A stretch of DNA of 46,706 nucleotides, taken from Puniceicoccaceae bacterium (GTDB lineage Bacteria > Verrucomicrobiota > Verrucomicrobiia > Opitutales > Coraliomargaritaceae). How positions within the stretch are numbered: position 1 is the first letter of the stretch; each line of letters opens with the position of its first letter. The stretch covers positions 1 to 46,706 of the forward strand of contig PBYS01000119.1 in assembly GCA_002729725.1 (NCBI GenBank). The letters are read 5' to 3'. A model generated the notes under the pieces. It ran no database searches. It was given only the letters and a program-made list of their open reading frames with translations, and was not told the DNA's origin. Made by a program: the position numbers and the translations under genes. Shown piece by piece: positions 1 through 7,958 of the stretch.

Positions 1-1293
1 GAGCGCTATGATTGGTTTAACTACGGAGGGCTGATTCGCTCGGTGCGGTTGATGACGATGCCCGGTCGTTTTATTGCCAGCGCTGCGTATCACTCGACGC
101 AAATTTTGCGCGGTGAGGGAGAGCTGACTGTTGTTAATGGACAGTATGCTTACGAGTTACAAGCAAGTGACCGCAAATGGCCAGGGCATACATTGACACT
201 GGAGATTCCAGAGCTGGACTACCAGCAATCGATCTCAGTCGAGCAAGCGAGTGGGGCCTTTGATTTAAGTGAATTGGCCGTTGAGCTATGGCAACCAGGC
301 AAGGCGCGCCTATATGCGGCTTGTATGAGTTTACGCCAAGACGGTCAGACAGTTGACCAAATTGAACAAGAAATTGGTTTTAAGCAGATCGAGTGTATCG
401 GCACGGAGCTGCGTGTGAACCAAGCGCCTTTTTATTTAAAAGGAGTCGCCTTGCATGAAGAGCGCCTAGGTGCGGAGGGAGGCAAGCCAAGGAATCTACA
501 AGACATCCAAGATTTGCTGGATCTAGCTCAAGAGACGGGGTGTAACTTTATGCGACTTGCGCATTATCCCTATGATGAAGCCTGGTTGCGGGAATGCGAT
601 CGTCGCGGGCTACTGGTGTGGGATGAGATCCCCGTGTATTGGGAGGTAACTTACAACGATACACGGACGGAGTCCATTATTCGGCAGAGTGCCAAACGCA
701 TGGTGGAACTTAGCCGTGGGCATGCGTGTATGCTTTGTCATGCGCTGGCGAATGAAACCTGGGAGTTGCCTGGGCGGGGCCGCGTTATGGGGGCAGCCTT
801 TAAAGAGATCAAGCAACTGGACCCATCCATTCCGGCCACAGCCGCTTTCAATGCTCCTTTTCAGAATAATCAATACGATGTGGAATGTGTGGAACATTCC
901 ATCTATGAGCACGTTGATGTGGTTGGCTTGAATGAATACGGAGGGTGGTATAATCCGCCGGTGAAGGAATTGCCGCAGGCAAACATAGTCGTCGGCAGTA
1001 AGCCACTTTTTGTGACTGAGTTTGGCGCTGCGGGGCCTTTAGGTCGTCATGGCGCATCGGATGAACTTTGGAACCTAGATAGTCAAAAAGCTATTTACGA
1101 AGAACAAATCGCAATGTTTGAGCGCTGCGAAAAACTGAGCGGCTGGACGCCATGGGTTTTAAAAGATTTTCGCAGTACACTGCGCGCCAATGCATTTCAG
1201 AAGGGTTGGAATCGTAAGGGACTCGTGGGACCTGAGGGCGAAAAGAAACCTGTGTTCGAGCTAATTCAAAATGCTTTTAAACAAGAAAAATAA
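1..1293 (+). CDS. Glycoside hydrolase family 2 protein, C-terminal part (5' end outside window)
   Basis: This is the end of a GH2 beta-glycosidase of the beta-glucuronidase/beta-galactosidase type, which hydrolyses terminal beta-linked sugars by a retaining mechanism. The frame is open from base 1 and starts with YDWFNYGGLIR, a typical GH2 jelly-roll motif, so the GTG at 43 is not the real start and about 430 residues are visible. The order is: end of the sugar-binding domain, immunoglobulin-like domain, then the TIM barrel. The acid/base Glu lies in ANETWE (codon 754-756) and the nucleophile Glu in FVTEFG (codon 1018-1020). The C-terminal GWTPWVLKDFRS and NRKGLVGPEGEKKP stretches are common in beta-glucuronidase-like GH2 enzymes. 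It overlaps or abuts the next gene, suggesting one transcript. The family is sure; the substrate is not. Confidence 0.9.
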   Translation, partial: ERYDWFNYGGLIRSVRLMTMPGRFIASAAYHSTQILRGEGELTVVNGQYAYELQASDRKWPGHTLTLEIPELDYQQSISVEQASGAFDLSELAVELWQPGKARLYAACMSLRQDGQTVDQIEQEIGFKQIECIGTELRVNQAPFYLKGVALHEERLGAEGGKPRNLQDIQDLLDLAQETGCNFMRLAHYPYDEAWLRECDRRGLLVWDEIPVYWEVTYNDTRTESIIRQSAKRMVELSRGHACMLCHALANETWELPGRGRVMGAAFKEIKQLDPSIPATAAFNAPFQNNQYDVECVEHSIYEHVDVVGLNEYGGWYNPPVKELPQANIVVGSKPLFVTEFGAAGPLGRHGASDELWNLDSQKAIYEEQIAMFERCEKLSGWTPWVLKDFRSTLRANAFQKGWNRKGLVGPEGEKKPVFELIQNAFKQEK

Positions 1294-1297
1294 GGTA

Positions 1298-2227
1298 ATG
1301 AATTGTCACTTTTATAGAATATTGCGCTCGCAAGCTAGGAGCTTGTGCTTTGGTTCCATGCTTGGAGCCTCTTTGCTAGTTGGTTGCGGCGGGCCCGAGG
1401 CCTCTGAGCTGAGTGTGGAAGAGCAAGTGCAAGCTGGAGTCAAAGCCTTGCAAATTTTTGATTTTGAGCAGTCACGCGAGATTTTACTTCAAGCGCAGCC
1501 TAAAGTGGATGTTTCCGATGAGACGTTGTGGACACTTGCCACATACAGTTACGCCTTGTCTGCATGGCACGACAGTCCACCCGTGGAAGAGAATGTGCTT
1601 GTGGCCAAGGCTGCCTTACAAGAGCTGATCGAGCGCTATCCTCAATCACTTTATGCGAGTTGCGCCTTAATTGATTTAGGCCGTATGGCAGAGATCAAAG
1701 ATTTTCCGCATGATGAACCTGATGTCGAGACGGCGCGTGACTACTATCGCCAGGTGATACAGGAATTTCCCAATTCGGATATGGCTGTCAGGGCGACTTT
1801 AAATTTGGCACAAACCTACGCTCAGGAGCTGGAGGAGTCTTCAGTGCGTCAAGCGATACAACTCTTGGAGGAACGGTTGCCAAATTTAGACTCCGGCTGG
1901 GTGGGCCTGTATGCACAATACATCGCTCAGCTATACGCTTTTTATCTGAAGGATCATGATGCCGCGATACAGCCTTATTTAAAGGCCGTCGATGCCGGTC
2001 TGCCACGTGCCTCCGATGGTGATGTATCTCTGTGGCAGCTGGGCCTTTTGACAGAAGACGTCGGGCAGGCGATGACAGCAGCTCGCAGCTATGCCAAACT
2101 CATCGATGCCTATCCTCGCAGTGTTTATACGACTGTTGCACGGCAGCGTCTGCTTGCGATCGCCGAGCAAAACCCGGCCGCAGAAATCACGATTCCTGAA
2201 TTACCAGAAACGACTTTTGGGCGTTAA
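1298..2227 (+). CDS. TPR-repeat lipoprotein
   Basis: This is a small exported lipoprotein built of tetratricopeptide-like helical repeats. I prefer the ATG at 1298, which has AAGG just upstream and follows the GH2 stop, over an in-frame ATG at 1271 that lies inside the GH2 gene. From 1298 the product has a basic, then hydrophobic N-terminus ending in the lipobox LLVGC, with the lipidated Cys near residue 30. The rest is helical, with TPR-like units such as ALQELIERYPQSLYA and YYRQVIQEFPNSDMAVRA, as in YbgF/BamD-like proteins. It sits between a GH2 gene and a solute-binding protein gene 17 bases downstream, so it may scaffold an envelope complex for sugar capture. That role is inference; the exact function is unknown. 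Confidence 0.72.
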   Translation: MNCHFYRILRSQARSLCFGSMLGASLLVGCGGPEASELSVEEQVQAGVKALQIFDFEQSREILLQAQPKVDVSDETLWTLATYSYALSAWHDSPPVEENVLVAKAALQELIERYPQSLYASCALIDLGRMAEIKDFPHDEPDVETARDYYRQVIQEFPNSDMAVRATLNLAQTYAQELEESSVRQAIQLLEERLPNLDSGWVGLYAQYIAQLYAFYLKDHDAAIQPYLKAVDAGLPRASDGDVSLWQLGLLTEDVGQAMTAARSYAKLIDAYPRSVYTTVARQRLLAIAEQNPAAEITIPELPETTFGR

Positions 2228-2244
2228 GGCCTACTGTAGAAAAA

Positions 2245-4086
2245 ATGAGTAATACATCTAGAAAATTCAATCCGAGCTGGATTGCCGTTATTATCTTAGT
2301 GGGCGCCTTCGTGGTGAGCGCGATACGCTTCTTTCTGATTGCATCCGAAGGTGGCTCCAGTGATGAAGCGGGGGGCTTAAAAGTTATCCGCGTGGCGCAC
2401 TGGCAGTTAGAGCCAGGCTTTCGGGAAAGTATGCAATGGGCCATGGATACGTATAATGCCTTGCCCCATGTGCGAGAGGCCAATGTGCGCATCGAGCAAG
2501 AGCCGATTCCAGAGCGTGTCTTTAATCAGGTTATGAATGTGCACCTCATTAGTGGCACCGCACCTGATATTGCGACCAAGGGCGAGACGACTATTATTCG
2601 AGGCAATGCTTTGGCACGGTTTTATGCGCCGATTGGAGAGTTTGTGAACGAGCCGAATCCTTACAACCAGAAGGCTTATCAAATCCAAGACCTGTCCGAT
2701 GAGCTCTCGCAATCCATTGCCAGTATGCCTTGGCGGGATACCTTTTTTGATGGTTTAGAAGGCGGTTACGTGGAGAGTTTGAGTGATTTCTTTGCGATTC
2801 CTGTCAGCACGGCTGGGGGGAACCGAGTCTTCTATAATATGGCTATAATGGAGGCGGTAAAGGCCTACGCGTACCAGACATTTGCGCGCGAGGCTCTGCC
2901 AGAATGGATGACTGACTTAGATCGCTCATTGGGGCAGCCCGATGGTTTTTTACCACTCGAGCGTGCCAAGCAATGGGTGCAGGGCCCCTCGATCCCCGAG
3001 ACGATGGGGGAATGGATCTTTTATTGCGCCGCAGTGCAGGCTTATGCCGAGGCTGAAGGGCTTGAATATCTAGTTCCAATCTCAGCGAGTATCTATCCAC
3101 ATAATAATGTAATCTTACGCTACGAAAGTGAATTTTTTGCCAACCACTGGAAACGTTTAGATTTCGATCTTGGCACTACACTCAGTTCGATAGAGGTGAT
3201 TTCAGGCTTTGATCGTAAATTATGGGATTTTGAAGATAGCACTTTTCAAGCGTACTTCGATTTCATGCAGACGATCGTTTCGTTCTACCCGAAGGGCTTC
3301 CTGGGGCTGGACCGTGAGCAAGCTCTACGTCGTTTCGTAATGGGCAATGCAGCTATGATAACGACTGGCGGGTGGGATGCGCAGAGTATATTGTCAGGTA
3401 TTGCAGGCCGTGATCGTCCGGAAGATCGCTTTGAGGTTGAACTTGGTTTGCGCCCCATGCCTGCTGAAGATGAGCGCTGGTATGCGCAACTACCGATGCG
3501 TATGACTGAGGCCAACATTGGTGGTGGGGTGCCGCTGGCGATCAATAAGCAAACCCCTCATTTTGATTGGGCTTTGGACTTTTTGAAGTTCCTGTCCTCT
3601 CATCGCATTAATGAAGAATTTAATCAACGCGCAGGCTGGCTACCGGTGATTGTGAATACCGTGCCGCCTGACGCGATGGATGCATTTGTGCCTGATATGC
3701 ACGGTGCCCCAAAGCAGTTAGCGATGCGTTTTGACAGCAGTGACATCCCTTCTTCCATTCGCAATACTTGGGCTTCGACCATAAAGTTGTTCATGTCAGG
3801 GGATATTGACTACACTGGCTTATCTCAGCGTATTTCCGAAGTGTTGGACAACCCTGACCTAGGAGTCTCCCGTGCGTGGAAAATTAGTCTGCAGAAAGCT
3901 CAAGATGCTTCACGTGCCAATGATCGTGTGATCTCGGTCGAGCGTTTAAATGCGACCTTGGGAGTGGAGAATGCACTCTCGCGAGAGCGTTCGCTTCTTT
4001 ATAATAGTATGAATAGCGATGAGGGCATCTCTGTGCTCCGTTGGTGGAAGGAAACGAAGCCCAGCGAGCCCTTTCCCACATATTAA
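2245..4086 (+). CDS. Extracellular solute-binding protein, family 1 (ABC sugar-type), membrane-anchored
   Basis: A 613-residue protein with one N-terminal hydrophobic segment (about residues 12-31) and no clear cleavage site or lipobox, so it is probably tethered to the membrane with a large periplasmic part. The body fits cluster B sugar-binding proteins of ABC importers: an early beta strand (IRVAHWQLEPGF), the ligand-site motif SGTAPDIATKGE, and later ITTGGWDAQSI and GGGVPLAINKQTPHFDWALDFLKFL, typical of the MalE/UgpB fold. It is longer than usual family members (about 420-450 residues). It begins 17 bases after the TPR lipoprotein gene and is probably co-transcribed with it and GH2. No permease or ATPase gene follows; the next gene encodes a PEP-CTERM protein. 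The ligand is probably an oligosaccharide but is not determined. Confidence 0.82.
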   Translation: MSNTSRKFNPSWIAVIILVGAFVVSAIRFFLIASEGGSSDEAGGLKVIRVAHWQLEPGFRESMQWAMDTYNALPHVREANVRIEQEPIPERVFNQVMNVHLISGTAPDIATKGETTIIRGNALARFYAPIGEFVNEPNPYNQKAYQIQDLSDELSQSIASMPWRDTFFDGLEGGYVESLSDFFAIPVSTAGGNRVFYNMAIMEAVKAYAYQTFAREALPEWMTDLDRSLGQPDGFLPLERAKQWVQGPSIPETMGEWIFYCAAVQAYAEAEGLEYLVPISASIYPHNNVILRYESEFFANHWKRLDFDLGTTLSSIEVISGFDRKLWDFEDSTFQAYFDFMQTIVSFYPKGFLGLDREQALRRFVMGNAAMITTGGWDAQSILSGIAGRDRPEDRFEVELGLRPMPAEDERWYAQLPMRMTEANIGGGVPLAINKQTPHFDWALDFLKFLSSHRINEEFNQRAGWLPVIVNTVPPDAMDAFVPDMHGAPKQLAMRFDSSDIPSSIRNTWASTIKLFMSGDIDYTGLSQRISEVLDNPDLGVSRAWKISLQKAQDASRANDRVISVERLNATLGVENALSRERSLLYNSMNSDEGISVLRWWKETKPSEPFPTY

Positions 4087-4203
4087 ATGCCTGCATGCTG
4101 TTGATCTCAGCTTAGGAGAGTCGTTGAGCGCAGGCGAATTTGAGTGAATAGCTTAACTTGCGCTGCGTTTGAAAGAATAGAGCATGCGCAGAATGTTTAG
4201 ATC

Positions 4204-4944
4204 ATGGATTTTAGGATGACTACTTTAACTCTGTTCGCGACTGCCTCTATCGCCAGCGCCGACATATTGATTGACGAAGGTTTCGAAAGCTACACTGGCG
4301 GTGCTGTCAGTGGTTGGACGCGTGAAGGCGATCATGATTTCTCATCAGTTGCGGGGCTAGATGGCACGACTGCGGCCGTTCTATTAGGAAGCGCTGGTAG
4401 CGACAGCTCGACTGCCCTACGAAATACTTTTTCATCAGAGGGTACGATTACGGATACATTCACCTTCGCATTTGATTTTCAGCAGTTGATGACTGGGAAC
4501 TCATCGAATTCAGGCGACCGTATTATGAATTTCACTTTGCGCGAGAGTGGACAGTCTGTGGTCAATTGGCGTGTTTTATGGGATGGTTCAGCGAACGGAA
4601 CCATGCAGTATTATGATGGTGCGTGGCAAAACATGGCTACGCAGAATGAGCTGATCAATGAATCAGATGTTTATCGAGTGACGCTCTCGGGGGATTTGGA
4701 TGCGAGCTATTCGATCACGGTCAATAATCTAACGGACAGCACAGTTGTCGGCGGCCAAGTTGGTATTACTGGTCTGCAGAGCGGTTTCACTGCGCTCAAT
4801 GAACTGCGCTTCGAACGTGGTCGCAGTGCGCAGGATTTTATTATCGATAATGTTTACTTGTCGAACGTTCCGGAGCCTTCTGCATATGCGCTGTTAGCTG
4901 GCTTACTTGCACTTAGTTGGGGCATGGTTCGTCGCCGTCAGTAA
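4204..4944 (+). CDS. PEP-CTERM sorting domain protein
   Basis: A 246-residue secreted protein. It has a short signal peptide (the hydrophobic stretch TTLTLFATASIASA; ATG at 4216 is an alternative start) and a Ser/Thr/Asp/Asn-rich beta-sandwich-like body (DEGFESYTGGAVSGWTREGD) that recalls concanavalin-like jelly rolls. The C-terminal sorting signal is VPEPS, a hydrophobic helix and the basic end VRRRQ. PEP-CTERM proteins are processed by exosortase and exported to the surface or matrix, usually in organisms that make exopolysaccharide. No exosortase gene is in the window. The gene stands alone with a strong terminator just downstream. The body may bind a glycan, but no ligand site can be named. 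Confidence 0.85.
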   Translation: MDFRMTTLTLFATASIASADILIDEGFESYTGGAVSGWTREGDHDFSSVAGLDGTTAAVLLGSAGSDSSTALRNTFSSEGTITDTFTFAFDFQQLMTGNSSNSGDRIMNFTLRESGQSVVNWRVLWDGSANGTMQYYDGAWQNMATQNELINESDVYRVTLSGDLDASYSITVNNLTDSTVVGGQVGITGLQSGFTALNELRFERGRSAQDFIIDNVYLSNVPEPSAYALLAGLLALSWGMVRRRQ

Positions 4945-4970
4945 TTTTAGGGTAATAATAAATAGGGTAA

Positions 4971-5000
4971 AAGCGGAGATCTTCGGATCTCCGCTTTTTT
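4971..5000 (+). terminator. Strong rho-independent terminator after the PEP-CTERM gene
   Basis: A perfect 11-bp stem (4971-4981 with 4986-4996) closed by a stable TTCG tetraloop and followed by a T run (TTTTTT with the last stem bases). It ends transcription 27 bases after the stop codon at 4944. Confidence 0.93.
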
Positions 5001-5026
5001 ATTGTTCATTGAACTAGTGAACGATG

Positions 5027-5057
5027 CACCGTATCGCTTATATTGGGCGATACGGTG
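5027..5057 (-). terminator. Hairpin downstream of the DUF1080 gene, possible terminator
   Basis: A perfect 11-bp inverted repeat, CACCGTATCGC (5027-5037) with GCGATACGGTG (5047-5057) and a 9-base loop, lies 9 bases after the end of the minus-strand DUF1080 gene. No T run follows directly on the minus strand, so it may be a weak terminator or an RNA-stabilising hairpin. Together with the plus-strand terminator at 4971 it separates convergent transcripts. Confidence 0.55.
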
Positions 5058-5066
5058 TCGTTGGAG

Positions 5067-5780
5067 CTAAATCGGACGCACCCAAATATTGCGAAAGCGC
5101 ACTGGGTTTTTGTGGTGCTGCAATTGTATACTACCTGCAGATGGGTGTGCGGTATAGTGAGGTAGTTCGCCTGGTTTGATTTTCGTGTCGCCCAGGACCT
5201 TTGTGTGCGATTGTACAAGAACACCATTTAAGAGAATTGTGATATAGGCAGCTTTGACTAAGCGGGCACCGTCAAAAACCGGAGCATGCCAAATAATGTC
5301 GTAGCTATTCCATTCACCAGGCTTGCGAATGGAGTTTACCAAAGGCGGGTATTGTGAATAAATTGCGCCTACAGTGCCGTCTGGATAGGTCGGGTTTTCG
5401 TAGTTATCAAGTATCTGTACTTCGTAGCGGTCATCGCAAAAGAAGATGCCGCTATTGCCGCGTTTTTGACCGTCGCCTTCGATTTCGGTGGGCGAGGCAA
5501 ATTCCAAGTGCAATTGCACATCGCCAAAAACTTCTTTGGTGAAAATGTTGCCACTGCCGACAAGTACTTCGGCATAGCCATCTTTCACGGTCCAGGTCGC
5601 AGGAGATCCATCACGCATGCGCCATTGGTCCAAGTTGCTGCCATCGAAGAGCACGGTCGCATCGCTCGGTGGCTGTGTTGCGCTTCCGGGGGCGACATAG
5701 TTGGGTTGTGTGCGATCTCTGTCTTGTGAGACGTGACCAGTTTCTGGGATGATATATTTCGGTTTTTCTTGATTCGACAT
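5067..5780 (-). CDS. DUF1080 (3-keto-disaccharide hydrolase-type) protein
   Basis: A 237-residue protein that is almost wholly one DUF1080 domain, a concanavalin-like jelly roll. Recognisable parts are VLFDGSNLDQW near residue 45, the middle KRGNSGIFF and YEVQILDNYENPTY, and the C-terminal GSIQLQHH followed by FRNIWVRPI. Members of this family have been linked to hydrolysis of 3-keto-glycosides; many others are uncharacterised. No signal peptide is visible: the first 40 residues are polar, with a Pro-rich linker. Its start lies one base after the stop of the upstream Gfo/Idh/MocA oxidoreductase gene, so the two are translationally coupled. The pair could form an oxidise-then-cleave glycoside route in the cytoplasm (inference from neighbours and family). 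Confidence 0.85.
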   Translation of the reverse strand: MSNQEKPKYIIPETGHVSQDRDRTQPNYVAPGSATQPPSDATVLFDGSNLDQWRMRDGSPATWTVKDGYAEVLVGSGNIFTKEVFGDVQLHLEFASPTEIEGDGQKRGNSGIFFCDDRYEVQILDNYENPTYPDGTVGAIYSQYPPLVNSIRKPGEWNSYDIIWHAPVFDGARLVKAAYITILLNGVLVQSHTKVLGDTKIKPGELPHYTAHPSAGSIQLQHHKNPVRFRNIWVRPI

Positions 5781-5781
5781 A

Positions 5782-6906
5782 CTAGTTTTCGGTTGATGTG
5801 AGAAGTTCGTCTAAGCGAATGGTGCGTTTCATTTCAGCTGACTTAGAAAGCGCGCTCAGCATTTTCATCAGTTGAACCGCTTGCTCTATGGAATTTTGTG
5901 GCTTTTTGTTTTGCTGGATGCATTCCACGAAATGCTTTGCCTGCGTAATCATCGGATTAATGCCTTCAAGTGCAGGATCCACTGGAAGCTGAGAGAGCTC
6001 AAAGTCTGTTGAGGAGCCAGTTATTAGCTTGCCGCCTACAATATCGATGCCGCCCTGAGTGCCACATATCTGGTTCACTTGCCATTCGTCTGAGTAATCG
6101 AGCTCGGGTTTCTTCCAACCTTTGGGCCCGACTTGATTCATCCCGAATGCAAAGCTGCCTTGAATGATTGCGTCATTTTCGAAGCGTATCCAAAAGAAAA
6201 AATTATCGTCTGCTGTGTATTGCTCGGGATCTGGAGCAAACTGCTTAAAGGCAGGCGTCTCCGACGCGGATACCTCCACTGGAACTGGATTGCCCATACA
6301 ATACCAGAGTAGGTCAAGACCGTGGATGCCTAAGTCGATTAGGACGCCGCCCCCCTTGGATTTATTCGTGCGCCATGTGTCTCCGCGCACTTGTGCCCCA
6401 CGTGTGCGTATCCATTTTGTTTCTCCTGCATACACGTCTCCCAGCTCGCCTGATTGTATGCGCTGGCGGGTTGCTTGTGCCACAGCGCTGAAGCGTGACT
6501 GCCGAATGAACATATACTGTTTGTCGCTGCGTTCGACAGCAGCGGCAATTTCGAGCATTTCCTCGTAATCATTGGCGGGTGGCTTGTCACAGAGCACATG
6601 TACATTGGCTGCTAAGCAGTCGAGCGTTGCTTGTTTGTGTAAGGAGGTTGGCAGCGTGATAACGACGGCATCCAGATCCTCATTTTTAAGCATTTCTCTG
6701 TAGTCAGTGTAGGCGCGTTTAAATCCGAAAAGTTCTTTAGCTGCTTGGCCGGATTCAGCATTGATATCAGCGAGTGCGGTGAATTCGATGCCAGGGATTG
6801 GGACCAGTTCGTCTGCTTCATTGGGGACCGCAAAGCCGCGTATGCCAAAGCGAGAGGGGCGCAGGCCCATAAAACCGATCTTAATTTTTGGAGTTGGAGT
6901 TTTCAT
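5782..6906 (-). CDS. Gfo/Idh/MocA family NAD(P)-dependent oxidoreductase
   Basis: A 374-residue sugar oxidoreductase of the glucose-fructose oxidoreductase/inositol dehydrogenase family. The N-terminal Rossmann domain (about 1-130) begins KIGFMGLRPSRFGIRG, a departure from the usual GxGxxG. CDKPPANDYEEM holds the conserved catalytic Lys of the family's EKP motif. The C-terminal domain has DLGIHGLDLLWYCMG, with the conserved Asp and His. No signal peptide is visible, so it is cytoplasmic. Such enzymes oxidise sugar hydroxyls, often at C3. It is the first gene of a two-gene unit with the DUF1080 protein and is divergent from an AraC gene that probably controls it. The substrate is unknown. Confidence 0.9.
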   Translation of the reverse strand: MKTPTPKIKIGFMGLRPSRFGIRGFAVPNEADELVPIPGIEFTALADINAESGQAAKELFGFKRAYTDYREMLKNEDLDAVVITLPTSLHKQATLDCLAANVHVLCDKPPANDYEEMLEIAAAVERSDKQYMFIRQSRFSAVAQATRQRIQSGELGDVYAGETKWIRTRGAQVRGDTWRTNKSKGGGVLIDLGIHGLDLLWYCMGNPVPVEVSASETPAFKQFAPDPEQYTADDNFFFWIRFENDAIIQGSFAFGMNQVGPKGWKKPELDYSDEWQVNQICGTQGGIDIVGGKLITGSSTDFELSQLPVDPALEGINPMITQAKHFVECIQQNKKPQNSIEQAVQLMKMLSALSKSAEMKRTIRLDELLTSTEN

Positions 6907-6973
6907 TTTTTATGATGTTTGCGGTCAACGCCGCTTAGGGTATGCAAAGCTAATGGATAAAACTGTTTACTGT

Positions 6974-7012
6974 TAAGGGTAAGCTTCTGATAATAAGGGT
7001 AAAATTCTGATA
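6974..7012 (+). promoter_or_regulatory. Tandem 20-bp direct repeat upstream of AraC gene, candidate regulator site
   Basis: Two 19-base copies, TAAGGGTAAGCTTCTGATA (6974-6992) and TAAGGGTAAAATTCTGATA (6994-7012), differ at two bases and start exactly 20 bases apart, about two helical turns. They sit in the divergent region between the oxidoreductase gene and the AraC gene and touch the AraC start codon. Tandem half-sites with this spacing are typical of AraC-family proteins, so autorepression and control of the divergent operon are likely (inference). Confidence 0.6.
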
Positions 7013-7944
7013 TGAAACTGAAACAGTGGAAAGTGTGGGATGTTCGCTCTGGAAGGGTTGGCTTGTTGCCCTATTTACAGGGTTTGATCGGACATCACAT
7101 CGAAATGGTCCGCGAAGGACGACAGGTTCTGAAGGTGATTGCCGAGCCTGCAGAGGTATCGGCAGGCTTAGTGATTAGCCAGCGACCTAAAATCTTTTTT
7201 CAGTTAGAGGGGAGGAACTTAGTTACTCATCCCAGTGGTGAAACAATAGTCAATGTCGGTGAGATCTTGATCATTCAGGCGAAGACACCACATTTGGAGA
7301 AACGCTTGTATAATCGTAGTCGCTACGCTCACATCTATACCAATCTCACTAATCAGCGCTATGTGTTTCATGCTTACACGCGTTGTGCCAATCCTTCGAA
7401 AAAGCAGTACAACATAGCAAATAGTTATATTGATCACCATAAGAATGCCTTTGTGCTACAGATGTTAAATGAACTATGTGAAAATGCCCTTAGGAATTCT
7501 GCATGTTTTACAGCTTTAAGTCAGAGTTTATTACAGAGTATCTTGTTGCAACTAATGCTGATATTGAAGCAACCGCACATCGGGGCGGGGGAGCACCCTA
7601 TCATTCATAATTGTAAGCAATTGATCTATGAGCATCTGCAGGATGCCAATCTCTCCGTATCGCTGCTTGCCGAACATATGCAAATTAACCCTGATTATCT
7701 TTCACGTGTCTTTTCTAAATACTCTGAACAACGACTCGTGACTTATATTAGCGAATGTCGGGTTAATTTAGCCAAAGAGATTCTCAGCAATCTGAATGTG
7801 AGCGTCGAGGAGGCTTCGGCTTTGTCGGGCTTTACGGATCGTGGGTATTTTACCAAGGTCTTTAGTCGTATCGCAGGCATGACACCGACGCAGTTTAGGA
7901 AAAGTGTATGTGCAGTGTCTATAGAAGGTCGGTCCCAACTTTGA
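7012..7944 (+). CDS. AraC family transcriptional regulator (first of four)
   Basis: A 310-residue regulator with an N-terminal cupin-like effector domain (about 1-170, including IFFQLEGRNLVTHPSGE and VGEILIIQAKTPH) and a C-terminal pair of helix-turn-helix motifs (about 205-300). The first runs through LSVSLLAEHMQINPDYLSRV and the second through VEEASALSGFTDRGYFTKVF, ending with the family signature GMTPTQFRK. It is divergent from the oxidoreductase/DUF1080 pair, with 105 bases between, and its start lies within a tandem repeat that is a plausible self-binding site. It probably senses a sugar and activates the divergent genes. The inducer is unknown. Confidence 0.9.
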   Translation: MKLKQWKVWDVRSGRVGLLPYLQGLIGHHIEMVREGRQVLKVIAEPAEVSAGLVISQRPKIFFQLEGRNLVTHPSGETIVNVGEILIIQAKTPHLEKRLYNRSRYAHIYTNLTNQRYVFHAYTRCANPSKKQYNIANSYIDHHKNAFVLQMLNELCENALRNSACFTALSQSLLQSILLQLMLILKQPHIGAGEHPIIHNCKQLIYEHLQDANLSVSLLAEHMQINPDYLSRVFSKYSEQRLVTYISECRVNLAKEILSNLNVSVEEASALSGFTDRGYFTKVFSRIAGMTPTQFRKSVCAVSIEGRSQL

Positions 7945-7958
7945 CTGCGTGCACTCTG

